NCBI RefSeq assembly: GCF_018917865.1 | Contig: NZ_JAHLPM010000012.1 | Coordinates: 62,001 to 126,000 of the forward strand | Direction of reading: 5' to 3' | DNA: 64,000 nucleotides | Source of the DNA: Tissierella simiarum | GTDB lineage: Bacteria > Bacillota > Clostridia > Tissierellales > Tissierellaceae | Shown here: one piece after another, positions 54,643 to 63,297 of the stretch | Layout: each line of letters starts with the position of its first letter | Numbering within the stretch: the first letter of the stretch is position 1 | Notes under the pieces: generated by a model | Told to the model about the DNA's origin: nothing | Seen by the model: the letters and a program-made list of their open reading frames with translations, nothing else | Databases searched by the model: none | Translations under genes and position numbers: made by a program

Positions 54643-55551
54643 ATGACATATTTTAATGATATTCCTGGATCTAATAATTGGGATATGGTGAAACCCATTA
54701 ACAAAGGATGGTCAAATGATAAAAAATATTATATAAAAACTATAGATGGAAAAGAGTTATTACTTAGAATATCAGATATAACTCAATATGAAAATAAGAA
54801 AGAAGAATTTGAAAGCTTAAAACTATTTACTAACATGGATATATTAATGTCTCGTCCTATTGATTTTGGTATTTGTAATAATGGTCAATTAGTTTATTCT
54901 TTACTTACTTGGATTAATGGAGAAGATGCTGAAGTTATTCTTCCTAAACTTGATAATAAAGAACAATATTCTTTAGGAGCCAAGGCTGGTGCGTTTCTTA
55001 AGCAAATACATAGAGTTCCTGCTCCTCAAAGCTTGTCAAACTGGTCAGAAAAATATAATCATAAAATTGATATTAAGATAGCTAATTATAAAGCTTGTGG
55101 GATTCATATTCATGGTGCTGATAGAATAATTGAATATATTGAACACAATCGTTCTCTTCTGCTAAACCGACCACAGACTTTTCAACATGGAGATTATCAT
55201 GTTGGGAATATGATTATTACACCAGAAGGGGAATTAGGTATAATTGATTTTAATAGAATGGATTATGGGGATCCATGGGAAGAATTTAACCGAATTACAT
55301 TTTGTGCAAGTATAAGTCCTACATTTGCATCGGGATATATTCACGGATATTTTGATAATATAGTACCTGATTTGTTTTTTAGATTAATGGCGTTATATAT
55401 TGCAACTAATCAGATTTCATCTATTCCTTGGGCTATTCCTTTTGGAGAGAGGGAAGTAAATACAATGCTTAAACAGGCGCAAAGTGTTTTGAAATGGTAT
55501 GATGATTTTAAAACATATATTCCAAACTGGTATGTCCCAGACTATGTATAA
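54643..55551 (+). CDS. APH-type phosphotransferase
   Basis: 302 aa from ATG 54643 (AAGGGGG upstream; an in-frame ATG seven codons earlier precedes that site). FQHGDYHVGNMIITPEGELG is the catalytic loop (Asp in HGD) and IIDFNRMDYGDPWEEFNR the metal-binding Asp. The form HGDYHxGN...DFNRxDYGDP is typical of the fungal/bacterial aminoglycoside-type and homoserine-kinase-like branch. Substrate unknown; a resistance role is possible but unproven. Confidence 0.9.
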   Translation: MTYFNDIPGSNNWDMVKPINKGWSNDKKYYIKTIDGKELLLRISDITQYENKKEEFESLKLFTNMDILMSRPIDFGICNNGQLVYSLLTWINGEDAEVILPKLDNKEQYSLGAKAGAFLKQIHRVPAPQSLSNWSEKYNHKIDIKIANYKACGIHIHGADRIIEYIEHNRSLLLNRPQTFQHGDYHVGNMIITPEGELGIIDFNRMDYGDPWEEFNRITFCASISPTFASGYIHGYFDNIVPDLFFRLMALYIATNQISSIPWAIPFGEREVNTMLKQAQSVLKWYDDFKTYIPNWYVPDYV

Positions 55552-55657
55552 TGAGCATGATTGTCATTATATTTATGTAGCATAAGAGCATAACAAACAA
55601 TCAGTTTTCAAATTCGTAAGTGAAGTTCACAGATATAACATTAAGGAGAGATTTACT

Positions 55658-56137
55658 TTGAAGAAATTAGAAATTGCCATTGAATTAAGGAAAGAAGGAA
55701 AACTAAAGGAATCAAATGAAATCTTAATAAGTCTTGCAAAGGAATATCCCAATGATCCAATAGTTAATTATCAATGTGCATGGAGCTTTGACGTTTTGGG
55801 ATTAGAGGCAGATGCAGTATCCTATTATGAAAAAGCTATTTTAATTGGACTGCCAGATAAGGAGTTGCAAGGTGCTTTTCTAGGCTTAGGTAGTACATAC
55901 AGAACATTAGGACAATATGAAAAATCAAAGGAAGTGCTTGAGCAAGGTTTAGCTAAGTTTACAGAGAATAGAGCGATGAAAGTTTTTTATGCAATGACGT
56001 TATATAACTTAAACGAATATTCTAAAGCAATGGAAATATTACTATATAATTTAGCTCAAACATCTTCAGATGAAAACATAAAGAATTATAGAAAGGCAAT
56101 AGAATTCTATTCTGATAAGTTGAATGAGGTATGGTAA
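55658..56137 (+). CDS. Tetratricopeptide-repeat protein
   Basis: 159 aa from TTG 55658 with AAGGAGAG upstream. Four helical-hairpin repeats: LRKEGKLKESNEILISLAKE, YQCAWSFDVLGLEADAVSYY, GLGSTYRTLGQYEKSKEVLE and FYAMTLYNLNEYSKAMEILL. Resembles the clostridial 'TPR group 5' proteins. A protein-interaction scaffold; partner unknown. Confidence 0.85.
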   Translation: MKKLEIAIELRKEGKLKESNEILISLAKEYPNDPIVNYQCAWSFDVLGLEADAVSYYEKAILIGLPDKELQGAFLGLGSTYRTLGQYEKSKEVLEQGLAKFTENRAMKVFYAMTLYNLNEYSKAMEILLYNLAQTSSDENIKNYRKAIEFYSDKLNEVW

Positions 56138-56314
56138 TTTTAATAAATATTCAATGTATTATATGATACCTATATATACATTGAAAGTTATAGGTTATGG
56201 CTTAGTTGTCACTATTATTGTTGTGAAAAACCTGAATTTTTAGGTGCAGGCAATCATCTCTTATTTATAGCAGAAAAGTAGGCATCAGATTGATATAGAA
56301 AAGGAGGACAATAT

Positions 56315-57139
56315 ATGACGATAAACTATGTAACAGAAGATTCACCACTTTCTTTAAAAGGGAAAAATATTTTAGTTACAGGAGTTAGTCGTTCAATGGG
56401 AATTGGCACAGCTATTGTAAAGTTATTGGCGAAAGCGGGAGCAAACGTAATAATACATGGATATTCAAGCTACGATAAAGCTTTAAAATATCGTGATTCT
56501 AATGATGATTTTACAAATACATTAGAGGAAGAGCTAAATAAAAATGGTTATAGTTTAACTATACTACCTCCATCTGATCTTTCAGAAAAAGAAATACCTG
56601 AAAAAGTAATTGAGCAAGCAATTAGCAAATTTGGATATATAGATGGACTTGTACTTAATCATGCTTATTCTGTTTGCGCTCCAATTGGAGAATGGACATC
56701 AGAGCATATCGACGCACATTTGAACACAAATGTCAGGGCTACCATGCTTATGATACAAGCTTTTGCAAACCAATTGCCAAAAGATAAAAGTGGAGCTATA
56801 ACGTTGTTTACCAGTGGTCAATATTTGGGACCGATGATAAAAGAAATTGCTTATGCTGTATCTAAAGAAGCAGTTATAGGACTTTGTAAGCAAGCGGCTG
56901 TGGCACTAGCACCACAAAATATTCGGGTAAATTGCATAAACCCTGGTGCAACAGATACGGGATATCTTGAGAGTGAAGATTATAAAACAGTAGCTAAAAT
57001 GTTCCCATTTGGTCGCTGGGGAATGCCAGAGGATGCAGCAAGATTAGTACATTTTCTACATAGTGACTATGCACGTTGGATTACAGGAGAGGTTATTGCA
57101 AGTGAAGGTGGATTTAGGAGAGATGTTATTTTAGAATGA
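56315..57139 (+). CDS. Short-chain dehydrogenase/reductase
   Basis: 274 aa. Cofactor loop TGVSRSMGIG (22-31, TGxxxGxG with an extra residue), VLNHAYS (NAG region near 114), Ser167 and YAVSK with Tyr180/Lys184 as the catalytic set. C-terminal WITGEVIASEGGF closes the fold. Ketoreductase-like; closest in pattern to 3-oxoacyl-ACP-reductase homologues. AAAGGAGG lies upstream of ATG 56315. Confidence 0.9.
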   Translation: MTINYVTEDSPLSLKGKNILVTGVSRSMGIGTAIVKLLAKAGANVIIHGYSSYDKALKYRDSNDDFTNTLEEELNKNGYSLTILPPSDLSEKEIPEKVIEQAISKFGYIDGLVLNHAYSVCAPIGEWTSEHIDAHLNTNVRATMLMIQAFANQLPKDKSGAITLFTSGQYLGPMIKEIAYAVSKEAVIGLCKQAAVALAPQNIRVNCINPGATDTGYLESEDYKTVAKMFPFGRWGMPEDAARLVHFLHSDYARWITGEVIASEGGFRRDVILE

Positions 57140-57285
57140 CGTGCAGATAGTAAGTATGATTTTTATTTATCTTATAATAGGATTAAGATAAGCACTATCT
57201 AAATTTGAGAAATATTGAAGCTACGAAGATATTAGGGGAGATTTAAGGAATTCATAAAAGTATGCAGATAAGGAAGAGAAAACAT

Positions 57286-57475
57286 ATGAGAAAAATTGAC
57301 TTCTATTATTGAGGAGATCAATGCCCACATAATCGTATCCGTTGCAAAAGCTAGAGGAGGAATTACCCAAATTAGGATTTAAATCTATAATAGTATAGCT
57401 TCTGAGAATACTCCGTTTCCAAATGGTCTCCTTGATTGGTTTTTAAATAAATGAGACAATATATCTTGATAATAT
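57286..57475 (+). pseudogene. Thioredoxin-fold (YoaP-like) gene relic
   Basis: ATG 57286 gives MRKIDFYY, a TGA at 57310-57312 where Trp fits, then GDQCPHNRI. A frameshift leads to LQKLEEELPKLGFKSIIV and a stop; SENTPFPNGLLDWFLNK follows in a third frame. Cys near the start suggests a thioredoxin-like protein. 57140-57285 and 57476-57771 hold nothing recognisable. Confidence 0.55.
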
Positions 57476-57771
57476 GAAGAGAATTTTATAGTAAATGAAG
57501 AGGAAAATAGATGTTTATAATAATTTATGTGTATATATGAGATTATAAAAGGTAAGAGATATTATTACTTTTTATGATAATTTTATTATTTAAGGATGAT
57601 GACAATAAAAAGCAACTAATATTCAATATTGTTTAATGATGAAAAAATTGTCTATTTTCTCCAGGGTATATAGTTTTTTATAGTAAAAAGATTATGACTT
57701 AATAATATGTACATTATAAAAAATAAGAAAGAAGCCTTATTTAGAAAATATCATGTAATTAGGAGGTGCAA

Positions 57772-58290
57772 ATGGGTAAAGATGTATATGCTATTTGGAT
57801 ATTAGATGAAACAACTAATAAAAAATTAGATGAGATTAGAAAAGCCTTAAAAGTATTTAATATTGAATATAGTCCTATCTATGGACATATTACGTTTGCA
57901 AGTTTTGTCGATATTGACGTAGATGACATTTTACAATATACTAAGAGATTTATAGAAGGGAAAAAATCATTTGACATTAATTGTTCGGCATTAGGATTCT
58001 TAACAACCAGCTGTATAGCTTGCATACCTTCTACATCGGGAAAATTATTAGAATATTATGAAGAATATCATCAAGAATTTGATTCTTATTGCAATATGTG
58101 GACAAAAGCTGATAATGGACTATGGCTGCCTCACATATCTCTTTATTCTAGTGACACAGAAGATTTAGGAGCAATTATTGGTGAAATGTCGAAAAGATTT
58201 GTTCAATTTACTGGAAAAATTGTTAGGATGGAATTATCAGTTTTAAATGAAAATGATTTTAATATTATATACTCTTATGATTTAGAATGA
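57772..58290 (+). CDS. 2H phosphoesterase / 2'-5' RNA ligase-like protein
   Basis: 172 aa. The two HxT/S motifs are HIT at 39-41 (GHITFASF) and HIS at 121-123 (PHISLYS), the catalytic pair of the 2H family. Likely a cyclic phosphodiesterase or RNA-repair-type activity on a nucleotide or RNA end. AGGAGGTG fixes ATG 57772. Confidence 0.88.
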   Translation: MGKDVYAIWILDETTNKKLDEIRKALKVFNIEYSPIYGHITFASFVDIDVDDILQYTKRFIEGKKSFDINCSALGFLTTSCIACIPSTSGKLLEYYEEYHQEFDSYCNMWTKADNGLWLPHISLYSSDTEDLGAIIGEMSKRFVQFTGKIVRMELSVLNENDFNIIYSYDLE

Positions 58291-58410
58291 GAAGAGAAAA
58301 TTATAAAGTTAATTAGTATAAATATAATATTTAGTTTCAATAGACTTATACTATGTGGAATAGAAGGTCAGGATAGTTATATAGTTGACATGTAGGAGGG
58401 AGATAAAGTT

Positions 58411-58920
58411 ATGTTTTTATTACAAATGGCAGGGTATCCAGGGGGTGGAAAATCTACTATTTCAAAGATGATTGCCAAGCATTTGAATGTCATAGTTATA
58501 GATAGAGATATTATAAAAACTTCAATGATCAATTCAAAAGTACCCAATGACATTGTTGCTGATGCTTCATATAGTGTTGTGTTTGATTTAGCTGAATTTT
58601 ATTTAGATATGAATATAAGTGTAATAATAGATACTCCTTGCTATTATGAAGAATCATTAAATAACGGCATTAAAATTGCTAAAATGTATGGTGCAGCATA
58701 TAAATATATTGAATGCAAAGTAGAAGATTATTCAATAATTAAAGAAAGAATAAGCAGTAGAAATGGTCTAGTGAGTCAAATTAAAAATACAACTGAAGAA
58801 AACTTTAATAACTCAAAAGATAAATCTAAAAAACTTAGTGATGGAAATTACCTAGTAATTGATACAACATTAGATATGAATTATAACATGGAAATAATAA
58901 GGCGATATTTAGAAGTTTAA
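58411..58920 (+). CDS. P-loop kinase (AAA_33/zeta-toxin-like)
   Basis: 169 aa. Walker A GYPGGGKST at 8-16, then VIDRDIIKTSMI, FDLAEFYLDMNISVIIDTPC (acidic strand), ECKVEDYSIIKERISSRNG (lid arginines). Small ATP-dependent kinase of nucleotides, sugars or antibiotics (chloramphenicol-phosphotransferase-like size); the target is unknown. TAGGAGGGAG precedes ATG 58411. Confidence 0.88.
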   Translation: MFLLQMAGYPGGGKSTISKMIAKHLNVIVIDRDIIKTSMINSKVPNDIVADASYSVVFDLAEFYLDMNISVIIDTPCYYEESLNNGIKIAKMYGAAYKYIECKVEDYSIIKERISSRNGLVSQIKNTTEENFNNSKDKSKKLSDGNYLVIDTTLDMNYNMEIIRRYLEV

Positions 58921-59151
58921 AATCTAAAGTAGGAGAAAGAGAAACTAATAATACAGGATTGGTCATATAGAATAAGCCTAGCAAAAATATTTTTATCAAA
59001 GATATAAGGTTTTAGACTACAGAATGGATGTTGTGCAAATATAAAACTATGCTAAGCGATGGTTTTTTATATTTTTTACACCCAATAAAAAATAAGGACA
59101 CTTTTTATGATTACTGTTGTAAAAAAAGAAACGATAATAGGAGTTGTTACT

Positions 59152-59985
59152 ATGTTAGAAAAAATCCAGAGATTTAATGGTTCGGAGGTGGAATTAGAAT
59201 ATCTATTAACAGGAGAAGAAAATGTTGAGACCATTATTTTTGTCCACGGAGCTGGTTCTAATTTAAGACAATTTAAATTACAACATGAATACTTATCCAA
59301 AGAATTTAGAGTTTTATCAATTTCATTAAGAGGTCATGGAGATTCTTCCAACTCGCTAGATAATACTTCAAAGGGATACACTTTAGAGAAAAATAGAGAT
59401 GATATTTTAGAATTACTAGAATATTTAAAAATTGAAAAGATTCATTATATAGGAAACTCTGCAGGAGGTTTGATTGGTTATGAGTTAATTATTAAAAAAC
59501 CACAATTATTTTCTAGTTTTATTACTTTTGGGACCACTGCGGAACTGAAATTATCTAAATTTGTTGTTAATCTAATTTCACAGATTGATAGAGTTATGCT
59601 GAGGATAAATCCAAAAAGTTATTACGAGTTTATGAGTAAACATTCTAGTAAATATAATAATATACAAAAAGAAATATATGATTTATTAATACGTACAAAA
59701 AAAGGAATTTTAATAAGAAGAAATATTGGTAATTATTCATATACAAACATAATTGAAAAGATTAATATTCCTTTTTTGGTTATCAAAGGTGAATTTGATA
59801 ATGATATTAACAATAATCTAAAGACTACCATTGAAGCAATTAATAATAACAACAATGCTTCAATTATAAAACTAGAAGGGGCAGGACATTTTGCTAATTT
59901 AGATAAATTTGAAGAGTTCAATAGAATAATTGGAGAGTTTATCAAAAGTGTATCCGTATGTAAAGAAAATAAACATAATCTTTAG
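59152..59985 (+). CDS. Alpha/beta hydrolase
   Basis: 277 aa from ATG 59152 with ATAGGAG upstream (the in-frame ATG 59107 has no ribosome site). Oxyanion HGAGSNLRQ near 32-40, nucleophile GNSAGG with Ser103, acid in VIKGEFDND, and His in EGAGHFANLD. SLRGHGDS is typical of haloperoxidase/lipase-like members. Cytosolic; substrate unknown. Confidence 0.9.
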   Translation: MLEKIQRFNGSEVELEYLLTGEENVETIIFVHGAGSNLRQFKLQHEYLSKEFRVLSISLRGHGDSSNSLDNTSKGYTLEKNRDDILELLEYLKIEKIHYIGNSAGGLIGYELIIKKPQLFSSFITFGTTAELKLSKFVVNLISQIDRVMLRINPKSYYEFMSKHSSKYNNIQKEIYDLLIRTKKGILIRRNIGNYSYTNIIEKINIPFLVIKGEFDNDINNNLKTTIEAINNNNNASIIKLEGAGHFANLDKFEEFNRIIGEFIKSVSVCKENKHNL

Positions 59986-60049
59986 TTATAGCTTAGATAC
60001 ATCCTTTATTTTATATAAAGGATTACAGAGAAAGAAACTATCACCTTTT

Positions 60050-60081
60050 TTATAATAGAGTTTGTTTCAACTTAGTTATTA
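60050..60081 (+). repeat. Possible attC-like remnant with tail box
   Basis: The shared tail box (60003-60049) is well conserved and leads into TTATAAT (60050-60056); only GTTATTA (60075-60081) follows. Probably an attC deleted in its centre. The remainder of 59986-60357 shows nothing. Confidence 0.4.
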
Positions 60082-60357
60082 TATAGAGATTAACTCATAG
60101 TTTATAAAAAATTAAAAGAGAATATCTCCTTAATTCATATAATTTTATCAACAACTTATTAAAACATAGATAATATATAAAAGTATAAGTGTTTAACTTA
60201 AAACTTACTTACATAATGGGAGCTATAGCATATCAGCCACACATAAATGGTAATATCAGAGTTGTTTTTTAAGGTATTTTTGATAAAAACAAGTCTGGCA
60301 TAAATATAAGAATATGCAAAATAGAGATTACCTATGTTAGATGAGGAGGGATATATT

Positions 60358-60911
60358 ATGAAACGAGTAGCAGTGTTATTATATCCAGAGTTTAGTAACT
60401 ATGAAATGAGTGTAGCATTATCAATTATGGGACAAGCAGAAAAACCTTTCGATGTTTTTGGTTTGACATCAGAACCCATTAAAAGTGAAGAAAATATCTA
60501 TGTTATCCCACAAATGACATTAGAACAATTGCAGATTGAAAATTACGATGGTCTATTACTTACAGGTTCTATGAATCCAGGATTTTTTTAGAAGACGACC
60601 GATATTTAAATTTTGTCAAAGCATTTGATTCGCCAGAAATGATTATTGGAAGTATATCTAGCTCTACAGCTATGTTGGCTAGGTTAGGTATGTTAAAAGG
60701 AAGAAAATATATGAGTGGTATTCCAGAAGAATATCTTGAGGAATTAGGATTTGAAAAGGAGAATTGGATAAATGATCGAAATGTAGTACGAGATGGCAAT
60801 ATTATAACTGCTATGGGATTTGGATTTATTGAATTTGGGATAGAATTCGGCAGAGCTTTAAACCTTAATTTCCATCCTGGATGGTATGGGGTGGATAGAA
60901 AGCCTGAATAA
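60358..60911 (+). pseudogene. DJ-1/PfpI-family gene, frameshifted in a T run
   Basis: ATG 60358 (GAGGAGG upstream) gives KRVAVLLYPEFSNYEMSVAL through LLTGSMNPGFF and stops at 60589. One additional T in the seven-T run 60583-60589 would restore LEDDRYLNFVKAF and IIGSISSSTAMLARLGMLKG to the stop at 60911. As in the gene at 321, the elbow Cys is replaced (SIS-SS), so the two belong to the same Cys-less subgroup. Confidence 0.75.
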
Positions 60912-61008
60912 ATTTAAATATAATCTTATGATTCAAAACGTAAACATAGATCAAAAGATAAACCTATAATAGGACACTACTGAAAATTGTACTGACGGAG
61001 GAAAATTC

Positions 61009-61908
61009 ATGAATGAGAATATTGATAATTTACTACAGGATTATTCTATTGGAAACATATTAATGATAGAGCCAATAAATAAGGGTAATACTTCAAATGC
61101 AATTTATATTTTATCAGATAAGGGTAAATGGATTTTACGCAAACTAAAAAATAAGAATCAAGGGGTTTCTGAATATACCATATCAAATATCTTAGCTAAT
61201 GATAGTATTTGTCCAAGAATAATAACAACTAAGTCTAATGAAGGATATAGTTATTATGCAGGAAACTACTATAATTTACAAGAGTATATTCAATCTCAAC
61301 CTATAAATGATGATATAGAGACATTCGAGAAACTTGGAAAATCTTTAGGAATTCTACATAATACTTTAAAAATTGATATAGATTTAATTGAACAGGAAGA
61401 TAGATTTAGTTTAGAAAATCTATGGAATCAAACTAAAAGTAAATGGAAAGATGTTCAAAATTATTTAAATTATTTTTCCTTTAATATAAATAATCTTGAA
61501 AGTTTGATCGATGAAATGATTTTATGTCAGAATATAAAAAATGTATTCATACATGGAGATTTAGGCAAATGGAACTTAATCTATAATTCGGAAAAAATAT
61601 ATGTTATTGACTTCGGAGAAGTAAGAAAAGGAGATAGTCATTTAGATATTGCAGCTGCTTTAACATCTATGGTTAACTTTGATTTAGGTAAAGAATTTGT
61701 TTGTGAGTGCTTATCTGTTTTTTATGAAACTTATGTAAATTATATGAAAGATTTTCAGTGGGATGATCTTCAGAGAAATATTCAATTATGGACATTAAGA
61801 GGAATACTTGCAACACTACTTTATTCTAATAACGAAAAAACTTCTATCGAAAGAGTAAGAAAGATGATAGACTTAAAGTTAAGTTTTGATGAGATTATCT
61901 TAATATAA
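61009..61908 (+). CDS. APH-type phosphotransferase
   Basis: 299 aa. ILRKLKNKNQG holds the ATP-binding Lys/Arg; NVFIHGDLGKWNLIYNSEKI is the catalytic loop (HGDLGKWN) and VIDFGEVRKGDSHLDIA the metal-binding DFG-like segment. Ser/Thr-kinase-related small-molecule kinase. ACGGAGG lies upstream of ATG 61009. It precedes the attenuator-controlled methyltransferase. Confidence 0.88.
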   Translation: MNENIDNLLQDYSIGNILMIEPINKGNTSNAIYILSDKGKWILRKLKNKNQGVSEYTISNILANDSICPRIITTKSNEGYSYYAGNYYNLQEYIQSQPINDDIETFEKLGKSLGILHNTLKIDIDLIEQEDRFSLENLWNQTKSKWKDVQNYLNYFSFNINNLESLIDEMILCQNIKNVFIHGDLGKWNLIYNSEKIYVIDFGEVRKGDSHLDIAAALTSMVNFDLGKEFVCECLSVFYETYVNYMKDFQWDDLQRNIQLWTLRGILATLLYSNNEKTSIERVRKMIDLKLSFDEIILI

Positions 61909-61948
61909 AACTAAATATTTGAATATTCTTTGAAAGGAGGTGTCCTTT

Positions 61949-61993
61949 GTGAAAGGGATAAAACGAATTAACTTCTCGGTGCAGTTAATATAA
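61949..61993 (+). CDS. Leader peptide, 14 codons
   Basis: GTG 61949 with AAAGGAGGTG at 61933-61942 (strong, well spaced) encodes M/V-KGIKRINFSVQLI and stops at 61991-61993. Its end overlaps the 5' arm of both alternative hairpins, so ribosome position would decide which forms. The strong ribosome site in front of a 14-codon ORF is the main evidence. Confidence 0.7.
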   Translation: MKGIKRINFSVQLI

Positions 61994-62077
61994 TCTGATA
62001 GCAGATTGTACCGAGATTATAAAATTTGTTATCAGTTAACTGCACTGCTTTTCATCAAAATAATTTATGAAAAGGAG
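61974..62077 (+). promoter_or_regulatory. Translational attenuator upstream of methyltransferase
   Basis: Hairpin 1 pairs TCTCGGT (61974-61980) with ACCGAGA (62010-62016) and AATCTG with CAGATT inside. Hairpin 2 pairs GTGCAGTTAA (61979-61988) with TTAACTGCAC (62036-62045); the two share bases and exclude each other. Hairpin 3, CTTTTCAT (62048-62055) / ATGAAAAG (62067-62074), covers the AAGGAG ribosome site. The layout matches erm/cat-type induction by a stalled leader ribosome. Confidence 0.65.
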
Positions 62078-62084
62078 TATGGTT

Positions 62085-62849
62085 ATGGATTATAAAAAAT
62101 TAAAAGAATACTGGTTAGCAGAAGAAAAAAAGAGTTTTCAAGGTTGGAATTTTTCATATATTAGTAATAGAAAATCAGAGGAACCTTTACCTTGGGATTA
62201 TGATAAGATTATTCGTCAATATTTAAAAGCAGATTCTGTCTTATTAGATATGGGAACTGGTGGTGGAGAGTATTTGTTGTCTCTTGAACACCCTTATCAA
62301 AATACATTTGCTACAGAAGCTTATCCTCCCAATGTTGAGCTATGTAAAAACACATTAATTCCACTTGGCATTGATGTTAGACAAGTCTTTAATGATCATG
62401 ATCTACCTTATGAAAACTATATGTTTGACATCATAATAAACAGACATGAGTCTTTTGACATCAATGAAGTTTACCGATTGTTGAAACCAAATGGTTTGTT
62501 TATTACACAACAAGTTGGTGGATTAAATAACAAAGAAATATCAAAGTTTTTAATAGATGATTTTAAAGAAATTACTAGTAGTGATCATAATTTGGCCAAT
62601 AATATAGAGTTAATTCAAAATAGAGGATTCACTATTTTAAAAGCAGAAGAATACTTTCCAAAGTTGAAATTTTTTGATGTAGGAGCTTTGGTTTATTTTG
62701 CAAAAATTATTGAGTGGGAATTTCCTAACTTTACTGTAGATAGCTGCTATGAAAAATTATGTGAATTACATTCAATAATTGAAGAACAAGGATTTATTGA
62801 AAGTAGAGAGCATAGATTTATCATTGTTGCTCAGAAACTTAGTATATAG
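62085..62849 (+). CDS. Class I SAM-dependent methyltransferase under a leader attenuator
   Basis: 254 aa from ATG 62085 (AAGGAG at 62072-62077; earlier in-frame ATGs overlap that site). Motif I SVLLDMGTGGGEYLLSLEHP (about 49-68), acidic beta-2 ATEAYPPN, and LPYENYMFDIIINRHES near 113-129. The pattern resembles RlmA-like or antibiotic-linked methyltransferases, but no NPPY/rRNA motif proves an RNA target. The attenuator implies induction by a ribosome inhibitor. Confidence 0.82.
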   Translation: MDYKKLKEYWLAEEKKSFQGWNFSYISNRKSEEPLPWDYDKIIRQYLKADSVLLDMGTGGGEYLLSLEHPYQNTFATEAYPPNVELCKNTLIPLGIDVRQVFNDHDLPYENYMFDIIINRHESFDINEVYRLLKPNGLFITQQVGGLNNKEISKFLIDDFKEITSSDHNLANNIELIQNRGFTILKAEEYFPKLKFFDVGALVYFAKIIEWEFPNFTVDSCYEKLCELHSIIEEQGFIESREHRFIIVAQKLSI

Positions 62850-62890
62850 TATAAGTTTGTATATTAAATAAAGAAGGCTTTATATGATTT

Positions 62891-62934
62891 AAGGGCCTGG
62901 TGTCTTGTTGGATTTTTAAGTCACTAGGCTCCTT
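62891..62934 (+). terminator. Terminator-like hairpin
   Basis: AAGGGCCTGGTGTCTT pairs with AAGTCACTAGGCTCCTT (few mismatches), tip GTTGGATTTTT, followed by ATATTATATAATAGG. The rest of 62850-63120 holds only a short C-terminal gene fragment (SNLGQWKSNYILESRRR, ending TAA at 63060-63062). Confidence 0.55.
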
Positions 62935-63120
62935 ATATTATATAATAGGAATGTATCGAAGTTCTGACTTTTCAAATCTAGGCCAGTGGAAAAGCAACTA
63001 TATTCTAGAAAGTAGAAGAAGATTAGAAAATGGAATTCCAATTGTAGACGAAATATACTAATAGTCTATATAGAGAACAATATCTTGTTGTTCGATTGGA
63101 GTAGCTAGTTATTAGGATAA

Positions 63121-63193
63121 GTATAACTAAAACTTTTATTGAGCGAGAAGTTTTGATAGAGCTATTATATATGCACAAGTTGAGGTATTATAG
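63121..63193 (+). repeat. attC-like site, 73 bp
   Basis: GTATAAC (63121-63127) and ATTATAG (63187-63193). Arms CTAAAACTTTTA / GAAGTTTTGATAG pair over AAAACTT/AAGTTTT. After it the head AAATATCAATATCGAG resembles the other cassette heads (63194-63285). Confidence 0.6.
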
Positions 63194-63297
63194 TAAATAT
63201 CAATATCGAGATTATCCTCTGGAATTTTGTTTTAAAAAATGAGATTATACTAAAAAGATCAAATAAGTTAGAAGTTATTTTATGGAGGTGATGAGAA

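Noticed and set aside
3065-57312. UGA recoded as tryptophan
   Set aside because: TGA-at-Trp positions occur only in genes with other lesions or a single stop, while many intact genes end in TGA or use TGG for Trp; ordinary decay is simpler.
104-63193. CRISPR array
   Set aside because: Repeats are 56-220 bp palindromes separated by whole genes, not short repeats with 30-40 bp spacers, and no cas genes are present.
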